From contig OZ244867.1 in NCBI GenBank assembly GCA_965221175.1, forward strand, positions 62,001-126,000: DNA of 64,000 bases, read 5' to 3'. This DNA is from JAJDZL01 sp965221175 (lineage in GTDB: Bacteria > Pseudomonadota > Gammaproteobacteria > Arenicellales > JAJDZL01). Positions 8,358 to 17,158 of the stretch are shown in pieces. The position numbers were made by a program, and so were the translations under genes. Below the pieces are notes generated by a model that saw only the letters and a program-made list of their open reading frames with translations, was not told the origin of the DNA and made no database searches. Position 1 is the stretch's first letter; every line of letters begins with the position of its first letter.

Positions 8358-9241
8358 CAGTGCTTCGTTCGTCCCTCGGTGGTAACTGTACGGACACCGA
8401 CTGCCTTTGCTTTGAGCACTTTTTCAGCATCGTGACGACGTTTCCGCCATAGCAGCGCTTCAATCGGAGGCGTCATGCCCAACCTCAGTTTTTCACCTAT
8501 CTGAACCTCGGCTGAAGCATCAGCCGAAGCTGTCCGCACTTCCTCAAGCGCCGTGACGTCGAACGATCCAATTTTTAGAACTTCCAAGTAGTCCTCGTCT
8601 TCAAGGACAGATTCGCTGATCTGTCCTGTAGTCAGGCGGCGCGTCGAGATAGGTCTTAATTCCAGAACCTTTACGCCGGCCATATTGCCTAGGTCTGATT
8701 CTAACTTTCCCGAGAGCTGTTTGGCAACAGCGCGCATTTTGCGTTTACAGTTTGGGTTCAAGCCGGTAGATAGAGGAGGGCGCAGCAAATCATACGAATT
8801 GCGATCAAGAACCGTAGTGCCGGATTCGATCTCGGTCCTTTTCAGCACCAAGCACAGATCACCGTAGAAACGTATTCCGGAACCGTTTATCTCCACGGCA
8901 CAAAAATAAATTTTCTTGAAACTTTTTCCTCTTCCAATAGGCAAAGACTGATCTACGAGTATCCGACGCGGAACCTCGCCATCGGTCCCAATGCGATACG
9001 TGCCGAGATCATACCCGTTCTTGTACTGAGTCTTGCAGAATGCTGGGATATGAGCCGAGGAAATATTGCAGACAATCCACGCACCGTCGTCGGGTGTTCT
9101 GTCGTCAGAATCTCCGCCCTTCACAACTCGACGTACCATTTTGGCGTTTGCATTCAAAAATTTCCGTCGACGCCCGCCGCGGTTACGAGCAATAAATTTG
9201 ATCGTTTTATTGAGTTCTTGCTTCCAGTTCTTCTCGGGCAT
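8357..9241 (-). CDS. Uncharacterised protein, first gene of a coupled pair
   Basis: A 294-residue cytoplasmic protein of unknown family. The ATG at 9241 is preceded by AAGGAG with a 6-base gap. An ATG two codons further upstream touches that ribosome site and is less likely. The N-terminus is basic (NRGGRRRKF). The middle contains a mixed beta region with IYFCAVEINGSGIRFYGD and LCLVLKR followed by LDRNSYDLLRPP, suggesting a compact enzyme-like or binding domain. The C-terminus is helical. The gene is coupled to the next one by a TGATG junction. Function cannot be named from motifs. Confidence 0.6.
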   Translation of the reverse strand: MPEKNWKQELNKTIKFIARNRGGRRRKFLNANAKMVRRVVKGGDSDDRTPDDGAWIVCNISSAHIPAFCKTQYKNGYDLGTYRIGTDGEVPRRILVDQSLPIGRGKSFKKIYFCAVEINGSGIRFYGDLCLVLKRTEIESGTTVLDRNSYDLLRPPLSTGLNPNCKRKMRAVAKQLSGKLESDLGNMAGVKVLELRPISTRRLTTGQISESVLEDEDYLEVLKIGSFDVTALEEVRTASADASAEVQIGEKLRLGMTPPIEALLWRKRRHDAEKVLKAKAVGVRTVTTEGRTKH

Positions 9242-10054
9242 ACACATCTCCTTCTCGTTCGGTGCCGTTCAAATATAACACGCTCTGCAGCATGGCATCT
9301 CGCCTACTGGTCGAATCGGCCGTGCGTGCGAATTGAACCCAATGTGGTCAGACATGTGCGCTCGGCACACATAAAGTAGAATAAGCGGTGGTCATGAAAA
9401 TTAGTCGGCTTCCGATGCTCTTCCACCAATCATAATGTATGCCTAATGCATTCCGTGACCCTTGTCGCCGACACTTTCAACGCATCCCGTGTAAGGTGAG
9501 TGTAGTCCTCCGTTGTTTGCCCTTTCCAGGACTGATGCCCTGCGCAAGAACTAACCAAGAGAGGAAATCCCCGTGGCTGATTTGGAGCTTGTGGTGTATC
9601 TTCGCATTTTGGGCTGGTTTCCCTTAACAATTGCGGTGATCTGATAACCAAATTCGCCGCTCATTGATGGTTAATTGATTTCGGTACACGGCAAAGCGCT
9701 TGACTTCCTCCACTATACGGAATTAATTCTGCTTGTACCGCACTCCTGCCAAAAAGCACGTCCCGTGATTGAAGTGAAGCCGTTGTTTGTCAAATCCAAT
9801 CCAATCGTTGTATGATGTTGGCTCTTCATTCAGATTCCTCCCATATGCTGGACGTTCATTTCCATACTGCCGGATACGGTCGCCGATCGAAAGTAAGATG
9901 GGTAGATAAAACACCAAATAACAACCCATATATGTTTCACACCTGATTTAACGGTAAGCAACAACAGGAAATTTTGCCAGATTGATAATTTTTAACATAC
10001 TTGATAAATGAATTTCTGACTCGGATTTACTCAAAAACATCAATAAGGACAACA
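9242..10054. other. Divergent intergenic region
   Basis: About 810 bp between the minus-strand pair and the hydrolase operon. Several short frames exist but none has family resemblance or a good start. It should contain promoters for both directions. No clear palindromes or repeats were seen. Confidence 0.4.
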
Positions 10055-10960
10055 ATGAAAAAAATTGGAATACTCACCATTCACGGTGTAGGCAAACAAG
10101 ATTCAGAATTCTCAAGAGAATTCAAGGAGGCGGTAACTGACAGGTTGGGAGATGACGCTGAAAATTTCGAATGGCAGGATATCTTTTGGGCAGAACTTTT
10201 GCTTGATCGTGAAGAACGTCTGTGGGAATCAATGGAAAGGGCAATCTTGGAAAACGGTCGAGTACGATCATTTCCCCTTGATTATAGGAATACGCGGGAA
10301 TTCTTAGTTCACAATGTTGGAGACGCGCTCGCCTACAGTAATCGTGGTGAGAAAAACAAACTTGGTAATGCCTACGACCTCATCCACGAAACTGTGAATG
10401 ATAGCGTAGGATCGTTGCAACAGAAATTGAAAACTGACTCACCCATTGTCATTATTGCTCACTCAATGGGTGCAACGATCATGTCCGACTACATTTGGGA
10501 CTGCCAAAATAATAAAATTCCCAGTGATGATGCTAGGAAACCCATTCCCACGCATGCCGGTTTCATAACATTTGGATGTAACATTCCGCTATTCTCTCTG
10601 AACTACGAATTCCCGGAGCCGATCATATTCCCTGGCGATTCCATCAAGAGAATGGACTTGCCCGATCACGCAGTGCGCTGGCTCAACTTTGTTGACCGAG
10701 ATGATGTTTTGGGTTGGCCTCTAAAGGCATTCTATGAGTCTAATGAAAATTTAAACAAGCAACAGCATGCAACTTTATCAAAAATTGAAGATAAAGAGAT
10801 AAATGTGGGATCTTTTCTCACATCTTGGAATCCAGTTTCTCACCAAAAATACTGGACCGACGAAGATTTCATCAGACCAGTGGTAAGCTATCTAAGCGAT
10901 CTACTTGGAGAGTTACTGAAGAAATTAAATACCGCTAATTCCGCCCAAGCGAGATCTTGA
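10055..10960 (+). CDS. Alpha/beta-hydrolase (lipase/esterase-like)
   Basis: A 301-residue cytoplasmic serine hydrolase. The opening strand and HGVG (residues about 7-13) supply the oxyanion region. The nucleophile elbow is AHSMG with Ser137. There is no signal peptide. ATG at 10055 follows AAGGA at a 6-base gap; an in-frame ATG 18 codons upstream lacks a ribosome site. It heads a same-strand set with a membrane protein (82 bp downstream) and an exported nuclease. PGAP1/lipase-like hydrolases act on lipids or esters, but the substrate is unknown here. The operon arrangement suggests joint action at the envelope or in defence. Confidence 0.75.
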   Translation: MKKIGILTIHGVGKQDSEFSREFKEAVTDRLGDDAENFEWQDIFWAELLLDREERLWESMERAILENGRVRSFPLDYRNTREFLVHNVGDALAYSNRGEKNKLGNAYDLIHETVNDSVGSLQQKLKTDSPIVIIAHSMGATIMSDYIWDCQNNKIPSDDARKPIPTHAGFITFGCNIPLFSLNYEFPEPIIFPGDSIKRMDLPDHAVRWLNFVDRDDVLGWPLKAFYESNENLNKQQHATLSKIEDKEINVGSFLTSWNPVSHQKYWTDEDFIRPVVSYLSDLLGELLKKLNTANSAQARS

Positions 10961-11041
10961 ACCAATACAGCATCTTTTCAATTGCTGTTCAGTGCCTCTG
11001 CGTCGCGACATTAGCATTAAATTTACAGGAGAAATTGGGGA

Positions 11042-11989
11042 ATGCCTCAAGAACAAAATGAAAAACTAGATAAAGCGTCCGGTCATTCGGTTGATAGCAT
11101 TCAAGACAATCCGTCCCAGCCCACCGCGCCGATAGATGGTGCCATTGGCGATGAGAATGATGAAAAATCCGACCATCAGAATCGACTCTGCAATCGACCT
11201 GAATTTCTGGAAGAGTGCAAGGCTCTAGTTCATCATGTAGCTAATTACAGCGAATTTTTGGCAGAAGAAGACGGCTCAATTGACGCGTTCAATAAACTAT
11301 CCGAATTGGTAAGCCACTGCTGTGATGAACCACAGAATTTTAGTGAATGGCACGAGTTAGTCCAAGCTTATGCTAAAGTCACGCACTACACTTATGCAGC
11401 ACAAAGAGTAAACGGACGTTCAGTTCTAGATACTTTAAGCGAGCGAAAAAAGATATCGTCGAAATTTACACGATTTTCTTACGTGACTTCGCTGTTACCT
11501 ACCAGATACCATCAACGAACTCTGCGGATCGCAATTGTTTTGTCGCTTTCCGCCATCTTGCTCCAAATTATTACAGGCTGGACTGGGCGCGTCAGTGATC
11601 CCACAACTTTAAGCGAGGGCTGGCAGTGCTTCTATTATCTCGTTAGCGATCTTATCCCGATTCTGATTCCCGCTGTTTGGGGCGCCATTGGTTCCTGTGT
11701 TTTCCTAATGAAGCGGATTGCGGATAAATTGTCCGAGTTTCAGTATTTGAAGTCTCGGCGCACAGGCGATGGCCTACGAATTTTTCTGGGCGCAATACTT
11801 GGTGTAATAGTCGTACAGTTGTTTTTTCAAGACTCGAACAAAGACTTACTTTTAGGCGAGGTCAATCTGGTTCCGATGACAACTGCGTTTGTTGCTGGAC
11901 TGGGAGTAAAAACAGTATACGCGGCCTTTGAGTCAATAGTCGAAGGCTTAGCCGCACGATTATCCAGCCGAAATAAACCGAATGCTTAA
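11042..11989 (+). CDS. Multi-pass membrane protein of the hydrolase-nuclease operon
   Basis: A 315-residue protein of unknown family. The first 155 residues are hydrophilic and acidic. Hydrophobic segments follow at about 160-180, 200-226, 247-263 and 278-300. The last carries a small-residue pattern (FVAGLGVKTVYAAF) seen in several accessory membrane proteins. ATG is preceded by AGGAGAAATTGGGGA. The stop overlaps the start of the nuclease gene, so the two are coupled. It could anchor or gate the operon products; this is inference. Confidence 0.6.
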   Translation: MPQEQNEKLDKASGHSVDSIQDNPSQPTAPIDGAIGDENDEKSDHQNRLCNRPEFLEECKALVHHVANYSEFLAEEDGSIDAFNKLSELVSHCCDEPQNFSEWHELVQAYAKVTHYTYAAQRVNGRSVLDTLSERKKISSKFTRFSYVTSLLPTRYHQRTLRIAIVLSLSAILLQIITGWTGRVSDPTTLSEGWQCFYYLVSDLIPILIPAVWGAIGSCVFLMKRIADKLSEFQYLKSRRTGDGLRIFLGAILGVIVVQLFFQDSNKDLLLGEVNLVPMTTAFVAGLGVKTVYAAFESIVEGLAARLSSRNKPNA

Positions 11990-13001
11990 TGCAATGTACC
12001 GCACAGTTGCTCTGCTCGTAACTCAAGTATTTTTGGTTTCTGTTGGATTCACGATACCGGCCATAGCTGATTGCACAGTTTCCAATGAGTGCAACAATCG
12101 TTACGACCATTCGCGATACGCTTTCAATGCAGACATTGTGCGCAAGTATGACGCATTCATAGTCAGTTTCGATTCCAAAGATGACGACGACTGGGACGGC
12201 ATTTCTGATTTACGACGGACTCCAGAATGGGTGGCACAGCATATAAAAAGCACAGAAAAGAAATGCATTGAAACTAATAAACGACCCGAGTGGTCAACCG
12301 ATTTTGACCTCTGCACTTCTGGTGTTGCTCCAAAGGATGACAGTTACGAACATAGCGGATTTGAACGTGGCCATATGGCTTCAAAGCTTCTTGCAGCACG
12401 CATCAGCAAAGAAGCTGAACTGGAGACATTTACCCTCCTCAATGCTGTACCGCAACGAATTCGGTTCAATCAACAGGTTTGGAAGGATTTGGAAAAATTA
12501 ACCGGCGCTTGGGCACAGATTTACGATGATATATGGGTGATTCAAGGACCAGTGTACGACAGAGTGTACGACTTTAAAAACATAAAAAACCGGAAAAAGA
12601 CCAACCCCTTCGTCATCGGAGATAATAATGAACTAAAAGTTTCCGTACCGGATGCACTGTACAAGATTGTGGTGCGAGAAAAGACGCTAGCAGAGCAAGT
12701 CGACTCCGTGCCAGCTGAAAAAGATGACCCCGAAATGCTAGTGTTTTTATATCCGCAGCTTGGGCCTCGATATTATCTTGGCAAAAATGACTATGAACAC
12801 GAGAAGTATCTAACCACGCTTGCCGAAATCGAAGAACTGACCGGACTGACCTTTGTTACTAATTCACCTAATCGGGAATTGGATGAATTGTCGCTGAAGC
12901 GGATTCGGATGAAGCGTTCAAATCATCTATGGTCAGTTGAACCGCCTGCCGATCAACCAGACCTAAAAATATTTGTAAACGCATGTCGTAAGAAGAAATA
13001 G
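11982..13001 (+). CDS. Exported DNA/RNA non-specific endonuclease
   Basis: A 339-residue nuclease of the NucA/Endonuclease_NS family. A signal peptide covers about residues 1-30, with likely cleavage after AIA before DCTV, so the product acts outside the cytoplasm. The active-site motif is ERGHMAS with His131 as general base (DRGH in the classical family). The metal-binding Asn region is LLNAVPQ (N154) and RFNQQVW (N163). The start overlaps the membrane-protein stop; residue 5 (ATG at 11994) is an alternative. Such enzymes degrade DNA and RNA with a divalent metal. Being coupled to a membrane protein and a cytoplasmic hydrolase is unusual. Confidence 0.85.
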   Translation: MLNAMYRTVALLVTQVFLVSVGFTIPAIADCTVSNECNNRYDHSRYAFNADIVRKYDAFIVSFDSKDDDDWDGISDLRRTPEWVAQHIKSTEKKCIETNKRPEWSTDFDLCTSGVAPKDDSYEHSGFERGHMASKLLAARISKEAELETFTLLNAVPQRIRFNQQVWKDLEKLTGAWAQIYDDIWVIQGPVYDRVYDFKNIKNRKKTNPFVIGDNNELKVSVPDALYKIVVREKTLAEQVDSVPAEKDDPEMLVFLYPQLGPRYYLGKNDYEHEKYLTTLAEIEELTGLTFVTNSPNRELDELSLKRIRMKRSNHLWSVEPPADQPDLKIFVNACRKKK

Positions 13002-13760
13002 CGCACGGTTCTACGTCACTTTCTTTCATAATCTGCTTGTATCTTGCATTATTTTGTCTGTATAGTCGGGCATCATTCGTTCTGTTGGCACACTCCCAAA
13101 TCGGTCTAACAATTTTCGGCGGGCAATGAATCGAAGATCATCCACTGCAAGGCCTTGTTCGACGAGGCACTCAGCAGAACCACAGGGACTTCGTCACCGA
13201 CTGCAGGTGAACTGCGACAAGTTGCGCAGACGGCTTCACAAAGCCAGGGATACCCGGGTGGTTGATGTGCGCGGAATATGGTACAGGGGGTACTTACGAA
13301 ATTGCAGTTTGGAGTGTCAATTTTGGTGTCAAATCACCATTATTGCGGAATTAATTATTTGCAGAATTTCCAGATGCGACGTTGGAATCAACACACTGTT
13401 GAAATCTGAAACTGCCTCTTTAGTCCCCGTATCAAGAAAGTTGTCTCCAGTGCACTTTTTTTACAATAACTGTATGCCGTGGAAAGGCGTTTTTCTCTGA
13501 CAGGTGCGAAGCCTGACTAACAACTGTTGCTCCGGTTGGCAGCGGTTAGGGCGGATCATGGAGGTAAAACATGGTTTGAAGTAATTTAGTTAGAAGGGTC
13601 GCCTCGGGCGATTCAGCGTGCATGCTGGCCGGACGCGAGCGAAGGTCGAGCAGGCCTCGAAAAGGAATGATGCGGAAGCTGACCCTGCAGTTATAAGGGG
13701 AAAGCCGCTGACGCATTGGGAAGAGAGCAATACGCGCACCGATGTGTTTCCGCTGGGGTA
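13002..13760. other. Intergenic region
   Basis: About 760 bp without a convincing gene. A 124-codon plus-strand frame (13126-13500) has a random-looking composition. GC rises towards the intron-derived sequence at 13761. Confidence 0.35.
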
Positions 13761-13842
13761 GTGGCACTGGCGTTCTGCGAAAGCTGCCAGCAACAGTTTC
13801 CGACATTGTCCTTATTCCACCGCGCCAGTAGTCGACTCTACC
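13761..13842 (+). ncRNA. Group II intron-like 3' end (truncated copy)
   Basis: The segment from GGCACTGGCG to GTCGACTCTACC matches two longer copies at 33281-33436 and 60798-60950. It carries the internal hairpin CTGGC...GCCAG and the CGCCAGTAGTCGAC end, but lacks the domain V-like part present in those copies. It looks like a 5'-truncated intron 3' terminus. The KAP-like gene starts 24 bp later. Confidence 0.5.
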
Positions 13843-13865
13843 CACAAAACAAGCAACTGCCGAAG

Positions 13866-15980
13866 ATGTGCATTATTATGAGAAAAACCACAAATAATAA
13901 AATGAAAAACGAGACGAATAAGAATATTTCTTCTGATTCAGATTGGAGCCTTCAAGCAACCGCATATGCTTACCGCGATAGGCACAATGAATCTAACAAT
14001 ATTGTAATGCGAATACTCCAAAGCTCATCGTCAGTAACGGGAATTGCAGGTCGACGAGGTGCAGGTAAATCAAGTTTGGCATTGCGTGTATTAGAGATAT
14101 GTAAAGAGAGTGACTATTTCACGCAACTTATTCATTCGCCAACAGGTTATGATCCCCGTGAATTTCTCATTTCAGTGTTTCAAAGAACGTGCGATGAAGT
14201 TATTCGGCAACTAGATCAAAAGCGTGGGGAGGCGAAGGTATTAACGGAATTGGCCGAAAAAGAAAAACTTCGCCTCACTAGAACTCGCCGTTGGTTGTGG
14301 ATAATCATATTTATTCTTGTCGTCGGTGTGTTCATCTTTTTGTTAATGGACTGGGGTAAAAGATACGATAGTTTTTTAGACAATAGAATTGGTGTGCTTA
14401 CTACAGAAATTAATAGTCTTAGAACAGATGTAGCCACAAAAATCGAATCGTTTCTTAAGGATACAGAAACATTGTATCAATCAAGTGCAGAAACGGCCAA
14501 CGAGTTTCCTAAACAATTGCGCGCAGATTTAGAAAATCTAGTTGACGAATTGAAGAATGTAACGCCGAACGATGATATATTTGAATTTATGAATTGGGAG
14601 TTACGGGACATGGCGCAATTGCTGGGCCCGGACAATTTCCTTTTCGATCTCCTGCCTCAGTTCGAAAGATTAAGTGAATTGCATTTTGAACAAACTTTTC
14701 TGAAGCGACAACGCTGGATCTCTGTGGAACCTCGACTAGGTGTTTGGGGCATTCCGATATCGAGTCTTGTAAAATTTAATCATATCGTCATTGTTGTGGC
14801 TTTTTTTGTTGTAATTTTCATTCTGCTTTACTTGCTCCGATACATCATGAGGCGACTTAAACTTTTAAGAATCGTTAGTCCAGAAGAAGTCGGGTTGCGC
14901 TCCGTTGCATTGCAACTCACCGAGCACCTTGCATACCAAACTACAGTATCTACCTCAAAAGAGATGGGGGTATCTGCTTTACGAATTACCTCGAAATTCG
15001 GGATTGGAAAAAGTTTGACAACTAGACCATTATCTTTACCCGGGGTGACTGAACAATTTGCTTCATTTCTGGAAAAAATCTGCGAAGTGTATACAGGTGG
15101 AGTCGTAATCTGTCTTGATGAGCTTGACAAGATAGCCGATCCCGAAGACCTTGATCAATTATTACGAGGTATAAAGGGAATACTTGGAAGACGGGAAACG
15201 CATTTTTTATTCACAGTATCCGAAGATGCCATCATTCGATTTACAACACGGCGGAGGGCAGAGCGAGGAATAGTAGAGAGTGCATTCGAGGACATTACTA
15301 TTTTGGAGCATATAGACCTCAGGTTGGCTGACTACGTTCTGCAGCCGATGTATCCGCTGCACCTGAGTGGGCACGGAGAAGATGGAAAAATTCACCCGTC
15401 TACAAAATTGTTGTGGCTGTTTGGAGGTGGAATTCCAAGAGAGGTGAAGAGGAATGCTCGTGTGTGCTTAGAATTAGACGTACAGCCGAAGGAGAATAAA
15501 CTGATTGAAGTGTGGAAACTACTGTTTCAACAACGTATCGACGATATGAAATCTTGGGCGGTACGCGTTGAAAGAGACGAGCAAATCACATCGCACTTTT
15601 TGTCTTGTTTATATGATTGCGAGAGTAATTTCAAAGAAATGTGTGACTTCAATAGAGAGTGGGTCAGCGGATTTGTGAAAATATGGTTAGAGGATTTTGC
15701 TAGCAAATACAGTTTTCAAAAGGTAGAACTATCGAAACGCTCTCCGGCGGATTCAGAAATCTTGATTGAGCAGGAGATGGACGTGTTGATTTACGGTCGA
15801 GCGGTGATAGAGCTTGTTATCGGAGGTAGCGCAATGTTATTTGCAGTTGAATGCCACGTCGATGGTGAATTCGCAGAAACATCCACAAATCTTGAAAGGA
15901 TTTTTGCACATATTCCTTCGAATTTTGGATTTGCGTGGGAAAACATGCATGAATACCTAAAAGCACTAGATGTTTTGTAG
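13866..15980 (+). CDS. KAP-like P-loop NTPase with two membrane segments
   Basis: A large P-loop NTPase. From the chosen ATG, Walker A is GRRGAGKSS at 62-70 and Walker B is VVICLDELDKI with D418/E419. Two hydrophobic segments at about 142-163 and 306-326 lie between the Walker motifs and enclose a periplasmic-sized region, as in KAP NTPases, which have TM helices inserted in the P-loop domain. The C-terminal 150 residues are of unknown type. The open frame extends 50 codons upstream but that part translates intron-derived sequence. ATG codons at 13866, 13878 and 13902 are all possible starts. Related KAP proteins occur in antiphage contexts; membrane-linked sensing is inferred. Confidence 0.7.
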   Translation: MCIIMRKTTNNKMKNETNKNISSDSDWSLQATAYAYRDRHNESNNIVMRILQSSSSVTGIAGRRGAGKSSLALRVLEICKESDYFTQLIHSPTGYDPREFLISVFQRTCDEVIRQLDQKRGEAKVLTELAEKEKLRLTRTRRWLWIIIFILVVGVFIFLLMDWGKRYDSFLDNRIGVLTTEINSLRTDVATKIESFLKDTETLYQSSAETANEFPKQLRADLENLVDELKNVTPNDDIFEFMNWELRDMAQLLGPDNFLFDLLPQFERLSELHFEQTFLKRQRWISVEPRLGVWGIPISSLVKFNHIVIVVAFFVVIFILLYLLRYIMRRLKLLRIVSPEEVGLRSVALQLTEHLAYQTTVSTSKEMGVSALRITSKFGIGKSLTTRPLSLPGVTEQFASFLEKICEVYTGGVVICLDELDKIADPEDLDQLLRGIKGILGRRETHFLFTVSEDAIIRFTTRRRAERGIVESAFEDITILEHIDLRLADYVLQPMYPLHLSGHGEDGKIHPSTKLLWLFGGGIPREVKRNARVCLELDVQPKENKLIEVWKLLFQQRIDDMKSWAVRVERDEQITSHFLSCLYDCESNFKEMCDFNREWVSGFVKIWLEDFASKYSFQKVELSKRSPADSEILIEQEMDVLIYGRAVIELVIGGSAMLFAVECHVDGEFAETSTNLERIFAHIPSNFGFAWENMHEYLKALDVL

Positions 15981-16595
15981 TCCGGTATGTGGTGTGTAAC
16001 CTGAGGTGAAACATTACGAAGTCGTGCTGGCTTTGTTGAAGGACGTGGTAACGCACTTAGTGTCAACGTTCGAAATCAATAAATAACCGAGCAGCAGTCA
16101 CTGGTGCTTTCGTTGGAGCATGGATTTGCTGGCCGAGGAAATTGCGGTGAGGAAACCCGAAGTTCGAGGATATTTCTTTGTATGGAGGACATAAGCCGTT
16201 TAGGACGTGGTGGCCGATAGAGCCAACCCAAGCCTTGTCGGTAGTGTAGTGGCTGTAGATGCCGATTTCTATTCCCCAAAAGCGCTGTTCGAAATTCAAG
16301 TGCTTTCATCATGCTTTGTATAGTACGATTGTGTTTGGATATAGTCGCTGTCTGTAGGAGTGTCAATCGCCATTCAAAATTGGCCTTTCTAGGAGTCTGC
16401 GCGGTAGGGAATTGGATTCTGGACATTATAGAAATCGAAGCAAGTGGTGTTGGGTTGAATAGACAAAGCGAGCAGAAGTTTGGGTTGATTCCAAATCGAA
16501 AGTAACAAAAATAAGTTATGTAAAACAGATAGTTAGGATATAATTCAAGGCATTAGGATTATTTTTAAACAAGGTTTGATTGAGGACCAAGTTAC
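15981..16595. other. Intergenic region with unassigned fragments
   Basis: About 615 bp. Overlapping minus-strand frames at 16063-16426 are plausible remnants but match no family I recognise. No RNA or repeat was identified. Confidence 0.3.
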
Positions 16596-16742
16596 ATGCC
16601 GATCCGTTTTCGTCGTTATGATCCAGAACAACCGCTGTTGCTGCCATCGGATCTTCGCGAATGGCTGCCCGATAATCACCTGGCGCATCATTTCCGGGAT
16701 ATAGTGGAGCGGCTGAACCTGTCGGCGTTTCAAATTGGCTGA
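16596..16742 (+). pseudogene. N-terminal fragment of an IS1182-family transposase
   Basis: The frame from ATG reads FRRYDPEQPLLLPSDL, then WLPDNHLAHHF and DIVERLNLSAF, the conserved N-terminal signature of IS1182-group transposases. It ends in TGA after 48 residues with no downstream catalytic domain. C-terminal fragments of the same family lie at 47.3-47.8 kb and 51.6-51.9 kb. Confidence 0.7.
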
Positions 16743-17158
16743 ATAGCACAGGAATTGACTTGCAATCGGTAATTCTGGGAGGAAATCCCAAAAATCGAGT
16801 GAAAACTGGCAATTCATCATGAATTCTGATGAAATTCTCAAATAGATCATGGTTTTCATCCGAAATTGATTTTCCGAACCCGGATTTAGACTAGTCTAAC
16901 TTTCTGTAGCGCAGACTTCTAGGAGAAGAGAACTAAAATATAGCGTTTAATTTAGACCTCCGGTCAACTGTAATTCACAAATGGTGGGTATTGGCAATAT
17001 TTCTGAACTCGTTTCGTTGAAATCACTGATTTTAGTTTTTAATGGATAAGGTTGTTGAGGCTTTAAGAATCTTCGGGTAACCTGCCACTGAATTGTGGAA
17101 TGCTTTTTCTCAAGATAATCACTGTGACCTTTATTAATCTGAGTAGAGCTTTACAGGG
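16743..17158. other. Upstream region of the giant STAND gene
   Basis: About 415 bp without coding signal. It should hold the promoter of the 2144-codon gene. ACAGGG directly before ATG is a close and only moderate ribosome site. Confidence 0.35.

Noticed and set aside
9723..9929. Minus-strand 68-codon frame
   Set aside because: No ribosome site and no recognised pattern.
13716..13865. N-terminal extension of the KAP-like gene by 50 codons
   Set aside because: It translates the intron-like 3' end shared with two other loci, has no ribosome site, and does not resemble a P-loop protein N-terminus.
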